DNA from: Amphritea atlantica
GTDB lineage: Bacteria > Pseudomonadota > Gammaproteobacteria > Pseudomonadales > Balneatricaceae
DNA length: 64,000 nucleotides
Reading direction: 5' to 3'
NCBI RefSeq assembly: GCF_900111095.1
Contig: NZ_FOGB01000015.1
Span: 1-64,000 of the forward strand
Shown here: piece by piece, positions 42,888-51,500 of the stretch
How the letters are laid out: every line of letters starts with the position of its first letter
Numbering within the stretch: position 1 is the first letter of the stretch
The notes under the pieces: generated by a model
Database searches by the model: none
What the model was told of the DNA's origin: nothing
Seen by the model: the letters and a program-made list of their open reading frames with translations, nothing else
Program-made: the position numbers and the translations under genes

Positions 42888-43478
42888 CTAACACAGAATA
42901 TCGACAGCACCTGAGTACATAGCTTCCAGTGAGGTGCGCGACTCACCGCCTCTCGCTCTCACCGCCAGACTTTGCAATGTCGCGTGCAGGAGTTTAGCTA
43001 CATTGTTGGCATCGCGATCTTTTGGCCAGCTTCCGTCTTGCTGGGCAGCCAGCAGACGCTTCTCAATCACGGAGTCAATTCTGTTAATAACAACTTCGAG
43101 GTCCTCCCTGATCTCTGGATGTGCCGCGGCCTCAACAACCGCTGTAGAGGTGACAAAGCAGCCAAGGGGGGCCGTACCGGTAAAATAAGTATCCAGAGCT
43201 GTGCGATAAAACTGCTTCATCGCTTTGTTTAAATCAGGTTCACCGAACAGCTCCCTATCTAACTGCTCACCCAGCTCAGCAACAAACCGGGCAAACGTCT
43301 TGCGATAAATAGAGGTTTTATTCCCAAACGCATTATAAATACTGGGGCGGTTCATCTTCATTGCAGCCGCCAGATCATCCAACGACGTGGCTGAAAGGCC
43401 TTTCGTCCAGAAAACCTGAATGGCGCTATCCAAAGCCTCGTTGTGATCATACCCAGGAGGGCGTCCACGTTTTTTCAT
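42888..43478 (-). CDS. TetR-family repressor
   Basis: A 196-residue TetR regulator with helix-turn-helix in residues about 10-55 (ALDSAIQVFWTKGLSATSLD, then MNRPSIYNAFGNKTSIYRK) and a C-terminal domain of the TetR_C_33-like type (LGCFVTSTAVVEAA). It is divergent from the HD-domain gene and upstream of the MAPEG gene. Candidate operator half sites AATTCAGTAC and GAATCAGTAC flank the HD gene promoter. Confidence 0.9.
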   Translation of the reverse strand: MKKRGRPPGYDHNEALDSAIQVFWTKGLSATSLDDLAAAMKMNRPSIYNAFGNKTSIYRKTFARFVAELGEQLDRELFGEPDLNKAMKQFYRTALDTYFTGTAPLGCFVTSTAVVEAAAHPEIREDLEVVINRIDSVIEKRLLAAQQDGSWPKDRDANNVAKLLHATLQSLAVRARGGESRTSLEAMYSGAVDILC

Positions 43479-43504
43479 AATTCAGTACTGCCAGAAATAA
43501 GTGA

Positions 43505-43534
43505 TTGACACGTTTTTAAGATTGTTAATATATT
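43505..43534 (+). promoter_or_regulatory. Sigma-70 promoter for the HD-domain gene
   Basis: Perfect TTGACA at 43505-43510 and TATATT at 43529-43534, 18 bp apart, between the divergent tetR and HD genes. The sequence TTCAGTACTG at 43481 and GAATCAGTAC at 43542 lie on either side and could bind the TetR protein. Confidence 0.55.
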
Positions 43535-43572
43535 ATTATGCGAATCAGTACAAAAAAACAAGAGGGGATTCA

Positions 43573-44286
43573 ATGACACTCACAAATACAAAGGCTTTGC
43601 CATCAAAGCCCTGTTTGATCTGTCGTTTTATATCAGCCGATATAACTCACGCTTATCAGCGAACACGTCGATTTATCTCGCGTGAGCAGATCCGGTATGT
43701 TGCAAGAGAGGCATACCAGGTGCCCGACTCTCAACATTGTCAGAAGGCGTTAGAGCTGGTCATGAAGTACAGCCCGGATCATCTGGTTAACCACTGCCTG
43801 CGAAGCTACGCTTTTGGTGTGGCAATGGCGCACAAGGTAAAGCAGCCCTTCGATAAAGAGGTTTTTTTTCTTGGCGCGATAATGCATGACCTTGGATTAA
43901 CCCCCAAATTCGATACCGGAGACACTTTTGAGATTGATGGAGCAAAAGCCGCGAGATCATTCTGCATTGAACATCAGCTCAACACCGAAAAAGCCGATTT
44001 AGTCCACGAGATGGTTGCTCACCACAACACCGTGGGCGTTGCTCATAAACTCGATCCAGAAATTGCACTGTTACACTATGGTGCCGGGGCGGATGTCGCC
44101 GCCCTGTGGATTCGTGATATTCACAAAAAAACATTAACCGAAGTGCTATCAGAATATCCCAGACTGGATTTTAAAGAGGGGATGATCAAGCTTCTCTCCG
44201 ACCAGATTGAGAGAAAACCGAACAGCTATATGGCTCCACTGATTGCGCTGGGTTTTTTGAAAAAAATTGAGAAAACACCGTTTTAG
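43573..44286 (+). CDS. HD-domain protein
   Basis: A 237-residue HD-superfamily protein. Metal ligands are visible in NHCLRSYAFG, GAIMHDLGLTPKF and HEMVAHHNTVGVAH. The sequence resembles the small cyanamide-hydratase-like HD group, but the substrate is not clear. The start at 43573 has an AGAGGGG site. An in-frame codon at 43501 lies inside the promoter. It is divergent from a TetR gene, its probable regulator. It is followed directly by a CTAG array. Confidence 0.85.
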   Translation: MTLTNTKALPSKPCLICRFISADITHAYQRTRRFISREQIRYVAREAYQVPDSQHCQKALELVMKYSPDHLVNHCLRSYAFGVAMAHKVKQPFDKEVFFLGAIMHDLGLTPKFDTGDTFEIDGAKAARSFCIEHQLNTEKADLVHEMVAHHNTVGVAHKLDPEIALLHYGAGADVAALWIRDIHKKTLTEVLSEYPRLDFKEGMIKLLSDQIERKPNSYMAPLIALGFLKKIEKTPF

Positions 44287-44287
44287 G

Positions 44288-44440
44288 CTCGCGCAAAGGG
44301 CGAAAGCTCGCAAAAAGCGCGAGAGTGGCTAGAACTCGCAAAAAGCGCGAGAGTGGCTAGAACGGAAACTGCGTTTCCTGCTAGTGGTTAGACGCGACTG
44401 CGTCGCTTGTTAGAAAGAGCCGTCGTTCTAAAGAGCAAAA
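44288..44440 (+). repeat. CTAG hairpin array
   Basis: Starts within 2 bp of the HD gene stop. Three successive CTCGC/GCGAG-like units are followed by the GGAAAC-TGC-GTTTCC and GCGAC-TGC-GTCGC units and the AGAGCCGTCG tail. One boundary is TTAG where CTAG is expected. Confidence 0.9.
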
Positions 44441-44459
44441 GAAAAATCAAAACGCGTGG

Positions 44460-45104
44460 TCAAATCGTCTTCTGGATAAAGTTTGTGATGATTGGATACA
44501 TAGTCTGGGTGATGGTGTGTGGGGTGGCTGGCAGCAGGTGTAGTTCGCTGTTGATGCCCAGTTCGGATAAGTGCTGATGGCTCTGCTGTGACTGGGTCAC
44601 ACTGATCACCTGATCGGCTTCACCATGAATCAGGCAGACCGGCAGAGGGTTGTCGGGGGCAGAGCAGGCGGGTGCGTGTTGGGGTAACTCGGCAAAGCGG
44701 CCGGCGATGCCGATAATACCGGCAACAGCTTCACTGCTCTGTTTCAGCCATTCCAGTGACATAATAGTGCCTTGTGAAAAACCCATTAACACAACCTTAT
44801 CGAGTGGTACGCCCGCCGACGCTGCCTCATCGTGAATTAACCGATTAAATGCAGGCATCGCTTCCTGTACTCTGGCAAGCCGGTTCTCCTCGGTGACACC
44901 GATCACATCAAACCACTGAAACCCTGCAGGAGAGATTGTCGAAGGGGAGAAGCCCGCTGGAATCCGGATCTCCAGATCAGGATTGTACTGGTGCAGAGAC
45001 TCACCCAGCGGCTGCAATGATTCCGGATTGGCACCCACACCGTGAAACATCAGTATCAGGGCTGCAGGTGTGGCGGTTAGAGATTCAAAACGGATAGATG
45101 GCAT
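44460..45104 (-). CDS. Carboxylesterase-like alpha/beta hydrolase
   Basis: A 214-residue phospholipase/carboxylesterase-family protein. The oxyanion motif is LILMFHGVGANPESL, the nucleophile is GFSQG, the acid is in LIHGEADQVI and the His is in TPHTI. It is shorter than, and only distantly related to, the 22986 esterase. It is bracketed on both sides by CTAG hairpin arrays. Substrate unknown. Confidence 0.87.
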   Translation of the reverse strand: MPSIRFESLTATPAALILMFHGVGANPESLQPLGESLHQYNPDLEIRIPAGFSPSTISPAGFQWFDVIGVTEENRLARVQEAMPAFNRLIHDEAASAGVPLDKVVLMGFSQGTIMSLEWLKQSSEAVAGIIGIAGRFAELPQHAPACSAPDNPLPVCLIHGEADQVISVTQSQQSHQHLSELGINSELHLLPATPHTITQTMYPIITNFIQKTI

Positions 45105-45180
45105 AGGATGGCACTTAAACTATTAAGGAACAGGGGAGTATTCTGGCATTTGGGAAGAGAGGGAACAAGTTGCTTGGAAG

Positions 45181-45360
45181 AGCGGTGGCTTCGCGTGCTC
45201 GCATAAAGCGCGAGAGTGGCTAGAACGGACTCGCAAAGAACGCGAGAGTGGCTAGAACGGAAACTGCGTTTCCTGCTAGTGGTTAGACGCGACTGCGTCG
45301 CTTGTTAGAAAGAGCCGTCGCTCGAACGTCGCTTCGCGACTTGCTCGTTGTTCGTGGCTC
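45181..45360 (+). repeat. CTAG hairpin array
   Basis: Two CTCGC/GCGAG units, a GGAAAC-TGC-GTTTCC unit, a GCGAC-TGC-GTCGC unit and an extra GTCGC-TTC-GCGAC hairpin at about 45328-45340. The array fills most of the gap between the esterase and HigA-like genes. Confidence 0.9.
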
Positions 45361-45390
45361 GGAAATCAAGAGCCTGCGGGATTAAGTTTT

Positions 45391-45414
45391 GTAGGAGGCA
45401 CGCTACATGCCCTC
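45391..45414 (+). repeat. GTAG-type REP-like element
   Basis: Begins GTAGGAGGCA and forms an imperfect stem GAGGCA / TGCCCTC. It resembles the GTAGGAGC-type REPs known from pseudomonads and is distinct from the CTAG units. Confidence 0.5.
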
Positions 45415-45484
45415 TGGGTACTATCATGCCGATGGGAGAGCAGCCGTGGATTGAAAGAGCGATGTGAGACTGCGTTTGAATAGC

Positions 45485-45790
45485 CTATGCGGTTAGTTTT
45501 TCGATGGATGCATATTTCTCTGCATCGATTCCTTCATGTTCAGATTCCCACACATCAATAGCTGTTTGCATGTTCAGCCAGCTTTCCATACTGGTATCAG
45601 TGGCTTTACCCAGGCGGGTGGCCATATCTCTGGAACAGGGGATATGACCATTGATGAATAGTGACAGGTGTTTACGAGATACACCAAGCTTTCGGGCGGC
45701 ATCACTGATGTTGGTTTTTAGGGGAACCAACACATCATTCAGTAATACCTGACCCGGATGGGTGGGTCTGCGATTGCGTGCTCTGCTCAT
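45485..45790 (-). CDS. higA: HigA-like XRE-family antitoxin without a toxin neighbour
   Basis: A 101-residue HigA-type antidote. Typical features are THPGQVLLNDVLVPL at the start, a helix-turn-helix ISDAARKLGVSRKHLSLFING (residues about 28-49, split as ISDAARKLGVSRK and HLSLFING), then SMESWLNMQTAIDVWE. HigB normally lies just upstream of higA, but there is no toxin frame on either side, only CTAG repeats. It is therefore an orphan, either a solitary regulator or a remnant. A CAGGAG site precedes the ATG. Confidence 0.87.
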   Translation of the reverse strand: MSRARNRRPTHPGQVLLNDVLVPLKTNISDAARKLGVSRKHLSLFINGHIPCSRDMATRLGKATDTSMESWLNMQTAIDVWESEHEGIDAEKYASIEKLTA

Positions 45791-45836
45791 TGCTTCGCTC
45801 CTGTAACCAGTTTGGTAACAATTCTAGTTTGTGTAT

Positions 45837-45849
45837 TTGTAGACTACAA
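45837..45849. promoter_or_regulatory. Palindrome upstream of the HigA-like gene
   Basis: TTGTAGACTACAA is a perfect inverted repeat 46 bp upstream of the higA start. A second imperfect repeat GTAACC-N5-GGTAAC lies at 45802-45818. Either could be the autoregulatory operator. Confidence 0.4.
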
Positions 45850-45868
45850 CCCAATTGGTAACGGGTAG

Positions 45869-46000
45869 GCTCGCAAAGAGCGCGAGAGTGGCTAGAACGG
45901 AAACTGCGTTTCCTGCTAGTGGTTAGACGCGACTGCGTCGCTTGCTAGATAAGAGCCGGGGTCCGAATGTCACTCCGTGACTTGTCTGAAGTCCGACGTC
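45869..46000 (+). repeat. CTAG hairpin array with GTCAC/GTGAC unit
   Basis: CTCGC/GCGAG, GGAAAC-TGC-GTTTCC and GCGAC-TGC-GTCGC units, then a GTCAC-TCC-GTGAC hairpin and a GTCTGAAGTCCGAC tail. The same GTCAC unit and tail recur before leader copy C at 47.6 kb, so this is the left half of a longer duplicated block. Confidence 0.85.
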
Positions 46001-46110
46001 TGGAAAAAAGGCCATCCCCGTTTTGGGAGGTGGGTAGTGGTTTTGTGGGCTTTCGGGGTTGAGCAGAGTATTGTCTGAGAGTAGATTCAGGCTATAACTA
46101 TTCGTTCGTT

Positions 46111-46194
46111 ACCAGATTGCGGCGGCAATCATGCAGTTGGTCATGAAGACCCAAGGATCGAAGGCGCATAGCGTCTTGTTGAAATGGATGTAAT
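46111..46194 (+). promoter_or_regulatory. Conserved structured leader, copy B
   Basis: From ACCAG to the ATG, 84 bases. Hairpin 1 is ATTGC-GGCG-GCAAT, hairpin 2 GGTC-ATGAA-GACC and hairpin 3 AAGGCGC-ATA-GCGTCTT (with a G-U pair). It is nearly identical to copy C, and the similarity continues upstream through ACTATTCGTTCGTT to about 46030. Confidence 0.8.
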
Positions 46195-46752
46195 ATGGAA
46201 GAAGTTCAAAGCCCTTATGCGGCTCCTCAGTCAGATCTGACACTCCCTGCTGAAGAAACTATCCCTGTTGCTGCCAGCAAAATGCGGCGATTTTTAAATT
46301 ACCTCATCGACATTTTTCTAATGCAGCTTGTCCTTGGCTTTCTGATTGGGGCAGTCACAATGCTGCTCTTTGGTAATGCCGGTCTTGATTACATTGATTC
46401 GATACCCGATTACCTCTTTGGGGTCACCGTTATGGTGATCTATTACCTTATTTTTGAAGGTTTTTTTGGGGTCACTATTGGCAAACTAGTAACAGGGACC
46501 CGCATAGTAAACGACACAGGGCTCCCTCCAACTTTCGGCCAGATCCTGGGCAGAACTGTCCTCCGGATAGTCCCATTCGAACCGTTTTCATTTCTGGGTA
46601 AAACCGGCCGAGGCTGGCACGATACCGTATCGAATACTTATGTGGTCTGCATACGGGAACCCGAAAAGAAGAGGTCTGAAAACGTTGAAAGTAAAACAGA
46701 CCCGACACCCGATCAACCTTCAAACGTTGTGGAAAGCCCAACGGGCAGGTAG
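46195..46752 (+). CDS. RDD-family membrane protein
   Basis: A 185-residue RDD protein with the arginine and aspartate motif in MRRFLNYLIDIFL, TM segments at about 35-60 and 75-97, and the conserved VTIGKLVTGTRIVNDTG plus GRTVLRIVPFEPFS. The C-terminal 30 residues are polar and disordered. RDD proteins are small membrane proteins, some implicated in ion exchange. Function here is unknown. It carries leader copy B. A second, unrelated-looking RDD gene lies at 60988. Confidence 0.85.
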   Translation: MEEVQSPYAAPQSDLTLPAEETIPVAASKMRRFLNYLIDIFLMQLVLGFLIGAVTMLLFGNAGLDYIDSIPDYLFGVTVMVIYYLIFEGFFGVTIGKLVTGTRIVNDTGLPPTFGQILGRTVLRIVPFEPFSFLGKTGRGWHDTVSNTYVVCIREPEKKRSENVESKTDPTPDQPSNVVESPTGR

Positions 46753-46772
46753 CTTAAACAATAACAACCGTT

Positions 46773-46853
46773 ACCATGCTGCGATGTGCAGCGCTGTTGG
46801 TCTGGACGGCCCAAGGAATGAGACGCTGCGCGTCTCGCTAAAATGGATGCAAC
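46773..46853 (+). promoter_or_regulatory. Conserved structured leader, copy D
   Basis: From ACCATG to the ATG, 81 bases. Hairpin 1 is GCTGC-GATGT-GCAGC, hairpin 2 GGTC-TGGAC-GGCC and hairpin 3 GAGACGC-TGC-GCGTCTC. The stems differ from copies B and C but pair equally well. It occupies the gap between the RDD gene and the Cys-protein gene. Confidence 0.75.
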
Positions 46854-47471
46854 ATGGATACCTCTCTAAAGAATCGCTGTTTTTGGCTCGCGGTTCATCG
46901 TTCAAAAAAACATGACACTACTTATTTATTGCGTCAGCATTGTTTGCTGAGCCTGATAAGCTGCCTGTTTATACCGCAGGCCGTCTCAGCTAATCCGTTG
47001 ATTGATAGCTATGTACAGTTTAACGAGAAACTGTCCTACGCTATTTTGAAGCCGATGCGTGAGGGGATGGGGGTTGAGCTTGAATCGGTTAATGTGGACT
47101 ACCACGACCAGCCGGTGAGTTTTCAATACCAGATGTGGCGGCTTCGCCCCAACAGCGTCTGCCTGCCTCAGAAAAACAAACTGCTTGAATACTCCGCCTG
47201 CACCGAAGCTGCCAGTCAGTTCTTCCGTGAAACCTGTCAGACTCTGCAACAGAAGCCCATCAGAGCAGCCCTTTATTCAAACTATAAACGCCTCTACTGC
47301 AACGCCGCCGCCAGCTACCAGCCGGTGGTCGCCAAAGTCCGTCGCTCAGAACCGATGGATGAAACCACCGCGCAGCGCCAGCAATGCTCAATGCTGACCA
47401 TAAAAGCCGCCCGCACCCGGAAAAATATCGATATTTACGAACGGGATAAGGCATGCGAAGGGGATAGTTAA
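46854..47471 (+). CDS. Secreted four-Cys protein, paralogue of the 39311 gene
   Basis: A 205-residue protein with a signal-like segment (about residues 28-47, ending QAVSA). It shares the block VSF-x-Y-x2-W-x-L-x-P-x-SVC and SQFFRETCQTLQQ with the protein at 39311-39802, with four Cys at matching spacing (103, 116, 128, 149). A basic C-terminal extension of about 50 residues is absent from the paralogue. It lies downstream of the RDD gene with its own leader (copy D). Family unknown. Confidence 0.7.
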   Translation: MDTSLKNRCFWLAVHRSKKHDTTYLLRQHCLLSLISCLFIPQAVSANPLIDSYVQFNEKLSYAILKPMREGMGVELESVNVDYHDQPVSFQYQMWRLRPNSVCLPQKNKLLEYSACTEAASQFFRETCQTLQQKPIRAALYSNYKRLYCNAAASYQPVVAKVRRSEPMDETTAQRQQCSMLTIKAARTRKNIDIYERDKACEGDS

Positions 47472-47472
47472 A

Positions 47473-47655
47473 GAGCCGTGGCTCGAACGTCGCTTCGCGT
47501 GCTCGCATAAAGCGCGAGAGTGGCTAGGGCTCGCAAAGAACGCGAGAGTGGCTAGACGTCACTGCGTGACTTGCTAGTCGTTAGACGCGACTTCGTCGCT
47601 TGCTAGGGAAGAGCCGAGGCCCGAACGTCACTCCGTGACTTGTCTGAAGTCCGAT
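47473..47655 (+). repeat. CTAG hairpin array with compensatory stems
   Basis: Contains CTCGC/GCGAG units, GTCAC-TGC-GTGAC at 47558-47570, GCGAC-TTC-GTCGC, and a GTCAC-TCC-GTGAC unit with the GTCTGAAGTCCGA tail shared with the 45.9 kb array. It starts at the stop codon of the Cys-protein gene. Confidence 0.9.
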
Positions 47656-47772
47656 GTCTGGAAAAGAAAAAGCACATGCTCGTTTTGGGGAGAGGTAATC
47701 GTTTTTATTTTGGCTTAGGCTTGAGCGGAATGCTGTCTGGGAGTACATTCAGGTAATAACTATTCGTTCGTT

Positions 47773-47855
47773 ACCAGATTGCGACAGCAATCATGCAGTT
47801 GGTCATGAAGACCCGGGGAACGAGACGCACAGCGTCTCACTGAAATGGATGTAAT
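47773..47855 (+). promoter_or_regulatory. Conserved structured leader, copy C
   Basis: From ACCAG to the ATG, 83 bases. Hairpin 1 is ATTGC-GACA-GCAAT, hairpin 2 GGTC-ATGAA-GACC and hairpin 3 GAGACGC-ACA-GCGTCTC. It is nearly identical to copy B, with paired changes in hairpin 3. Confidence 0.8.
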
Positions 47856-48428
47856 ATGGATGCGCTGCTCTTCCCGCTACTGCTGTTAATTGCTGTGGTT
47901 ATTCTGGCAGGTTTCCTTAAAAACCTGAAAGGCACTGGTTCACCTGCTAAAGATGACAGCTCAGCATTAAGCTATCGAAAAAAAGGCCCGCTATTCACCC
48001 CTGCGGAACGCTCCTTCTACGGCGTACTGCTACAAGCCATAGACAGTGACACCTACCAGTTGTTCGGCAAAGTACGGGTCGCTGACCTACTGGAACCCCA
48101 ACCCAGCCGCAACCGCAGCCAGTGGCAAAAAGCCTTTAACGCGATATCTGCCAAACACTTCGACTTCGTTATCTGCAAAACCGACGACCTGACCCCCGTC
48201 GCCGCAATCGAACTCGACGATAAAACCCACAACCAGAAACACCGCCAAAAACGCGACGAACTCCTGAAAACCATCTGCAAACAAACAAACTTCCCACTCC
48301 TGCGAGTCCCCGCGCAATACGCTTATAAAACGGAAGTGTTGAAGATGATGTTGGCTAAAGAACTAGGCGGCGGTGTAGAGACGAAACAAGATGATGCTGG
48401 ACTAAAAGCAGAAGGAGAGTTGGCGTGA
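47856..48428 (+). CDS. Membrane-anchored DUF2726 protein
   Basis: A 190-residue protein. Residues 2-22 form one TM anchor. A DUF2726 domain follows (about 45-170): FTPAERSFYGVLLQA, FGKVRVADLL, WQKAFNAISAKHFDFVIC, AIELDDKTHNQKHRQKRDE and FPLLRVPAQ. DUF2726 is thought to be a nuclease-like fold (E-L-D-D-K core), but activity is unproven. It carries leader copy C and is followed 118 bp later by the phosphoesterase-NTPase gene. Base composition is like the core genome, unlike that neighbour. Confidence 0.88.
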   Translation: MDALLFPLLLLIAVVILAGFLKNLKGTGSPAKDDSSALSYRKKGPLFTPAERSFYGVLLQAIDSDTYQLFGKVRVADLLEPQPSRNRSQWQKAFNAISAKHFDFVICKTDDLTPVAAIELDDKTHNQKHRQKRDELLKTICKQTNFPLLRVPAQYAYKTEVLKMMLAKELGGGVETKQDDAGLKAEGELA

Positions 48429-48546
48429 CTAGTTTTATACTGACCCCATTTATCCAATTGGTGTGTCTATTTTTAAAATTCCCCATTTGTTTTGAAATTA
48501 TCACACTTTTACCGGTGTAAATCTTTTATTAAATATAGGGTTTTAT

Positions 48547-51500
48547 ATGTCTCTAATAATAGTTCATTTAAGTGATATCCATATTAAAACGGATAAAGAT
48601 GGGATATTAAGCAAAGTAGAAAGCCTTGCAGATGTGGTAAGAAGCTATCAGAATAAAAAAGATTCTTGTGCGATTGTTGTTTCAGGTGATATTGCATTTA
48701 GTGGAAATAAGAGTCAATATTTGTTGGCTGCATCCTTTTTTAATGGAGTTATTGATAGAACTAAAGGCTGTTTTAGTCGAGATGTGTCTTTTGTTTTCGC
48801 CCCTGGAAATCATGATTGTGATTTTTCAGATAATCCTGTTCGAGATGTTTTGATAGATAGTTTAAAGAGCCTAGAACCAGAGTCAAATGTTAAGAGCGCA
48901 ATAATTGATCAGTGTATTGCTGTGCAAGATGAATACTTTAATTTTCGAGATGCTTTTCGTGATGGTTTAGTGGAAGAAAATAAGCTGTGGTCAAAATATA
49001 TCTTCAATTTTGAAGGAAAGTCAGTTTGTTTTGAATCGTTAAACTTTTCATGGTCGTCTCAAATTAGTGAACAGCAGGGAGGGTTGATATATCCGCCTTC
49101 TTTGTTTAATGGTAAGGCTGAAGAGAGTTTTGATTTGCGAATCTTTGTTTTTCATCATCCGCTTAATTGGTTTAAGCAGGGACAGTACCAAAGTTTGAGG
49201 TCTAAAGTTAGAAATTTAAGCGATATAACTTTGAGTGGTCATGAACATGTTGATAGTGTTTCTTCAACAGATGATGCGAGAGAAGGCACATCAGTATTAA
49301 TTGAAGGTTGCTGTTTTCAAGAGACGGGGGATTCTAGCTTTTCTGAATTTGGAGTATTGAGTATTGATTTAAATGAATACGTTTTTTCATATGAAAAATA
49401 TAGTTTTCATGATGAGAAGTATGTGAAAGTTGATACTAATTTGGCGAGGAAAATTTTTTCTAAAACCTCTGTTAATAATTCTAATAAAATTAAATTGAAA
49501 GATGAATTTATAGTTTGGCTAACTGATCCAGGAGCTAACTTCTCACATCCTTATAAAAATAAATTATTATTGTCTGATATTTTTGTATATCCGGATATTG
49601 AAGAGTTTTCTACCTCGATAGAAAGTGAAGGCTATTTTAAATCTTCCGTATTGTTGAATTATATCGAAGAGGAGGAAAAGGTTTTTATTAAGGGGTGTGA
49701 GAAAAGTGGTAAAACTTCTTTAGTTAAGTCGCTGTATTTTTTGTTTTACGAAAATGGCTATTATCCATTATTTATTGATGCAAGCAAAATAAATAGAGTG
49801 GCATCAAAAGACCTGGGGAAACTTTATGATGAAGTTATATCTGATCAGTATGGAATCGATTCTTCACAGGAGTATAAATCTCTTTCTAGAGAAAGTAGAG
49901 TAGTATTTATTGATGGGTTTGATAAAGCGAGGGTGTCAGATCGATATCAAATAAAAGTGCTTGAATATTTTTCTGATTTATTTGATAAGATCATAGTTAC
50001 TGCAGATGATTTGATGGATGTGGGAGAAATTTTAATATCTGAGAGTACTGAGGTTTTGTCAGATTTTAAGCACTATAAAATTCGTCACTTTGGTAATAAA
50101 TTAAGGTATGAGTTAATAAAGAAATGGAGATCTTTAGGTGATGACTATAATTTAAGTCAAAAGGAATTGTTGGTAAGAGTTGATTCTGCTGAAAAAACTC
50201 TTAATTCGGTTATTGGTAAGAATTTAGTTCCAAAAATCCCAATTTATATACTGACAATACTTCAAAGTTTAGAAAGTGGAAATAAATCAGATTTTCATAA
50301 TGGAGGTCTGGGACACTATTATCATTACTTAATAACTGAGGCCCTTGGGAAAGTAAAAGTCTCTTTGGAAGAACTTGATGAGTTTTTTGGATATTTAGGC
50401 CAGTTGTCTTGGTTCTTCTATAGTCACCCTACTCCAGATTATGTTGCTCGAAGTGATATTGAAAAGTTCACAGATGTTTATTCAGAAGAATATACAAAGA
50501 TTTCATGTGATGAACGAATTAGAATTTTGGTTGACGCTAGAGTTCTTATAGAAAATGGCGGCGGGCTCTCATTTTGTTATCCATATATATATTATTACTT
50601 TTTGGGGCAGTATATAGCTCAAAACATAGTGGGTAATGAAGAAATTCAAGGTGTTGTTTCAAAATGTTGCAACCACCTTTACATGAAAGAGTATTCTAAT
50701 ATAATTTTATTTACAATACATCATACTAAAGATAGAGATCTTGTATCTGATATAATTTCAAATCTTAAAAATATATTTGATGAACACTTACCAATTTCCT
50801 TTGATGGTGATACGGAATCTATTAGTAAATTTGTTGGTGATACTGCTTCAATGGTATATCAAGAATTAAATCCTGATGATGTTAGAATGGAAAAAAGTGA
50901 GTTTAAAGATAAGATAGAAGATAAACTTGATACTCTTGATGTTAAAGAGAGGGAATGTGAGAATGAATTAGATATTTTATCAAAAATGAATAAGATGTTT
51001 AAAATTATTGATATTCTAGGGCAGATGCTTAAAAGCTATTATGGGACTATTAGAAACTCTGATAAAAAAGATTATATGTTTGAAATTTTTAATGCGCCGC
51101 TGCGTGCTTTAAGAGATTTTTATCTATTTTTGGAAACAAATAACGATACCTTGGTTATAGAGATAGAAGAATATTTAAGGTCCAAAAATGGAGATTTGGA
51201 TCCTGCTGAACGAAAAAAATTGGCTGAGATGTTTTCTTATGAAATTGTTGGGATGGTTACGACCTCATTCATAATGAAGCCCGCTGCGTCAGTTGCTTCT
51301 ACAAATCTTAGATCTGTTATTCATGATGTTATTGATGAAAACTCGACCACAGCGTTTAAATTGATAAAAGTGGCGTCTGATTTAGAGTTACCTGGGTTAA
51401 TTCCATTCGATCAAATATCAGATTTATCAAAAAGCACAAATGGTGATATGTTTGCGAGAAGAGTTTTGCAAACAATTGTTTTGAATCATTTGTATTTGTT

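Noticed and set aside
42092-45360. CRISPR array
   Set aside because: Units are not separated by unique spacers of constant length and no cas genes are present.
46111-47855. c-di-GMP-I (GEMM) riboswitch for the shared leader
   Set aside because: The local c-di-GMP genes suggested it, but the leaders lack the conserved GEMM core sequences that I know, and their hairpins differ in arrangement.
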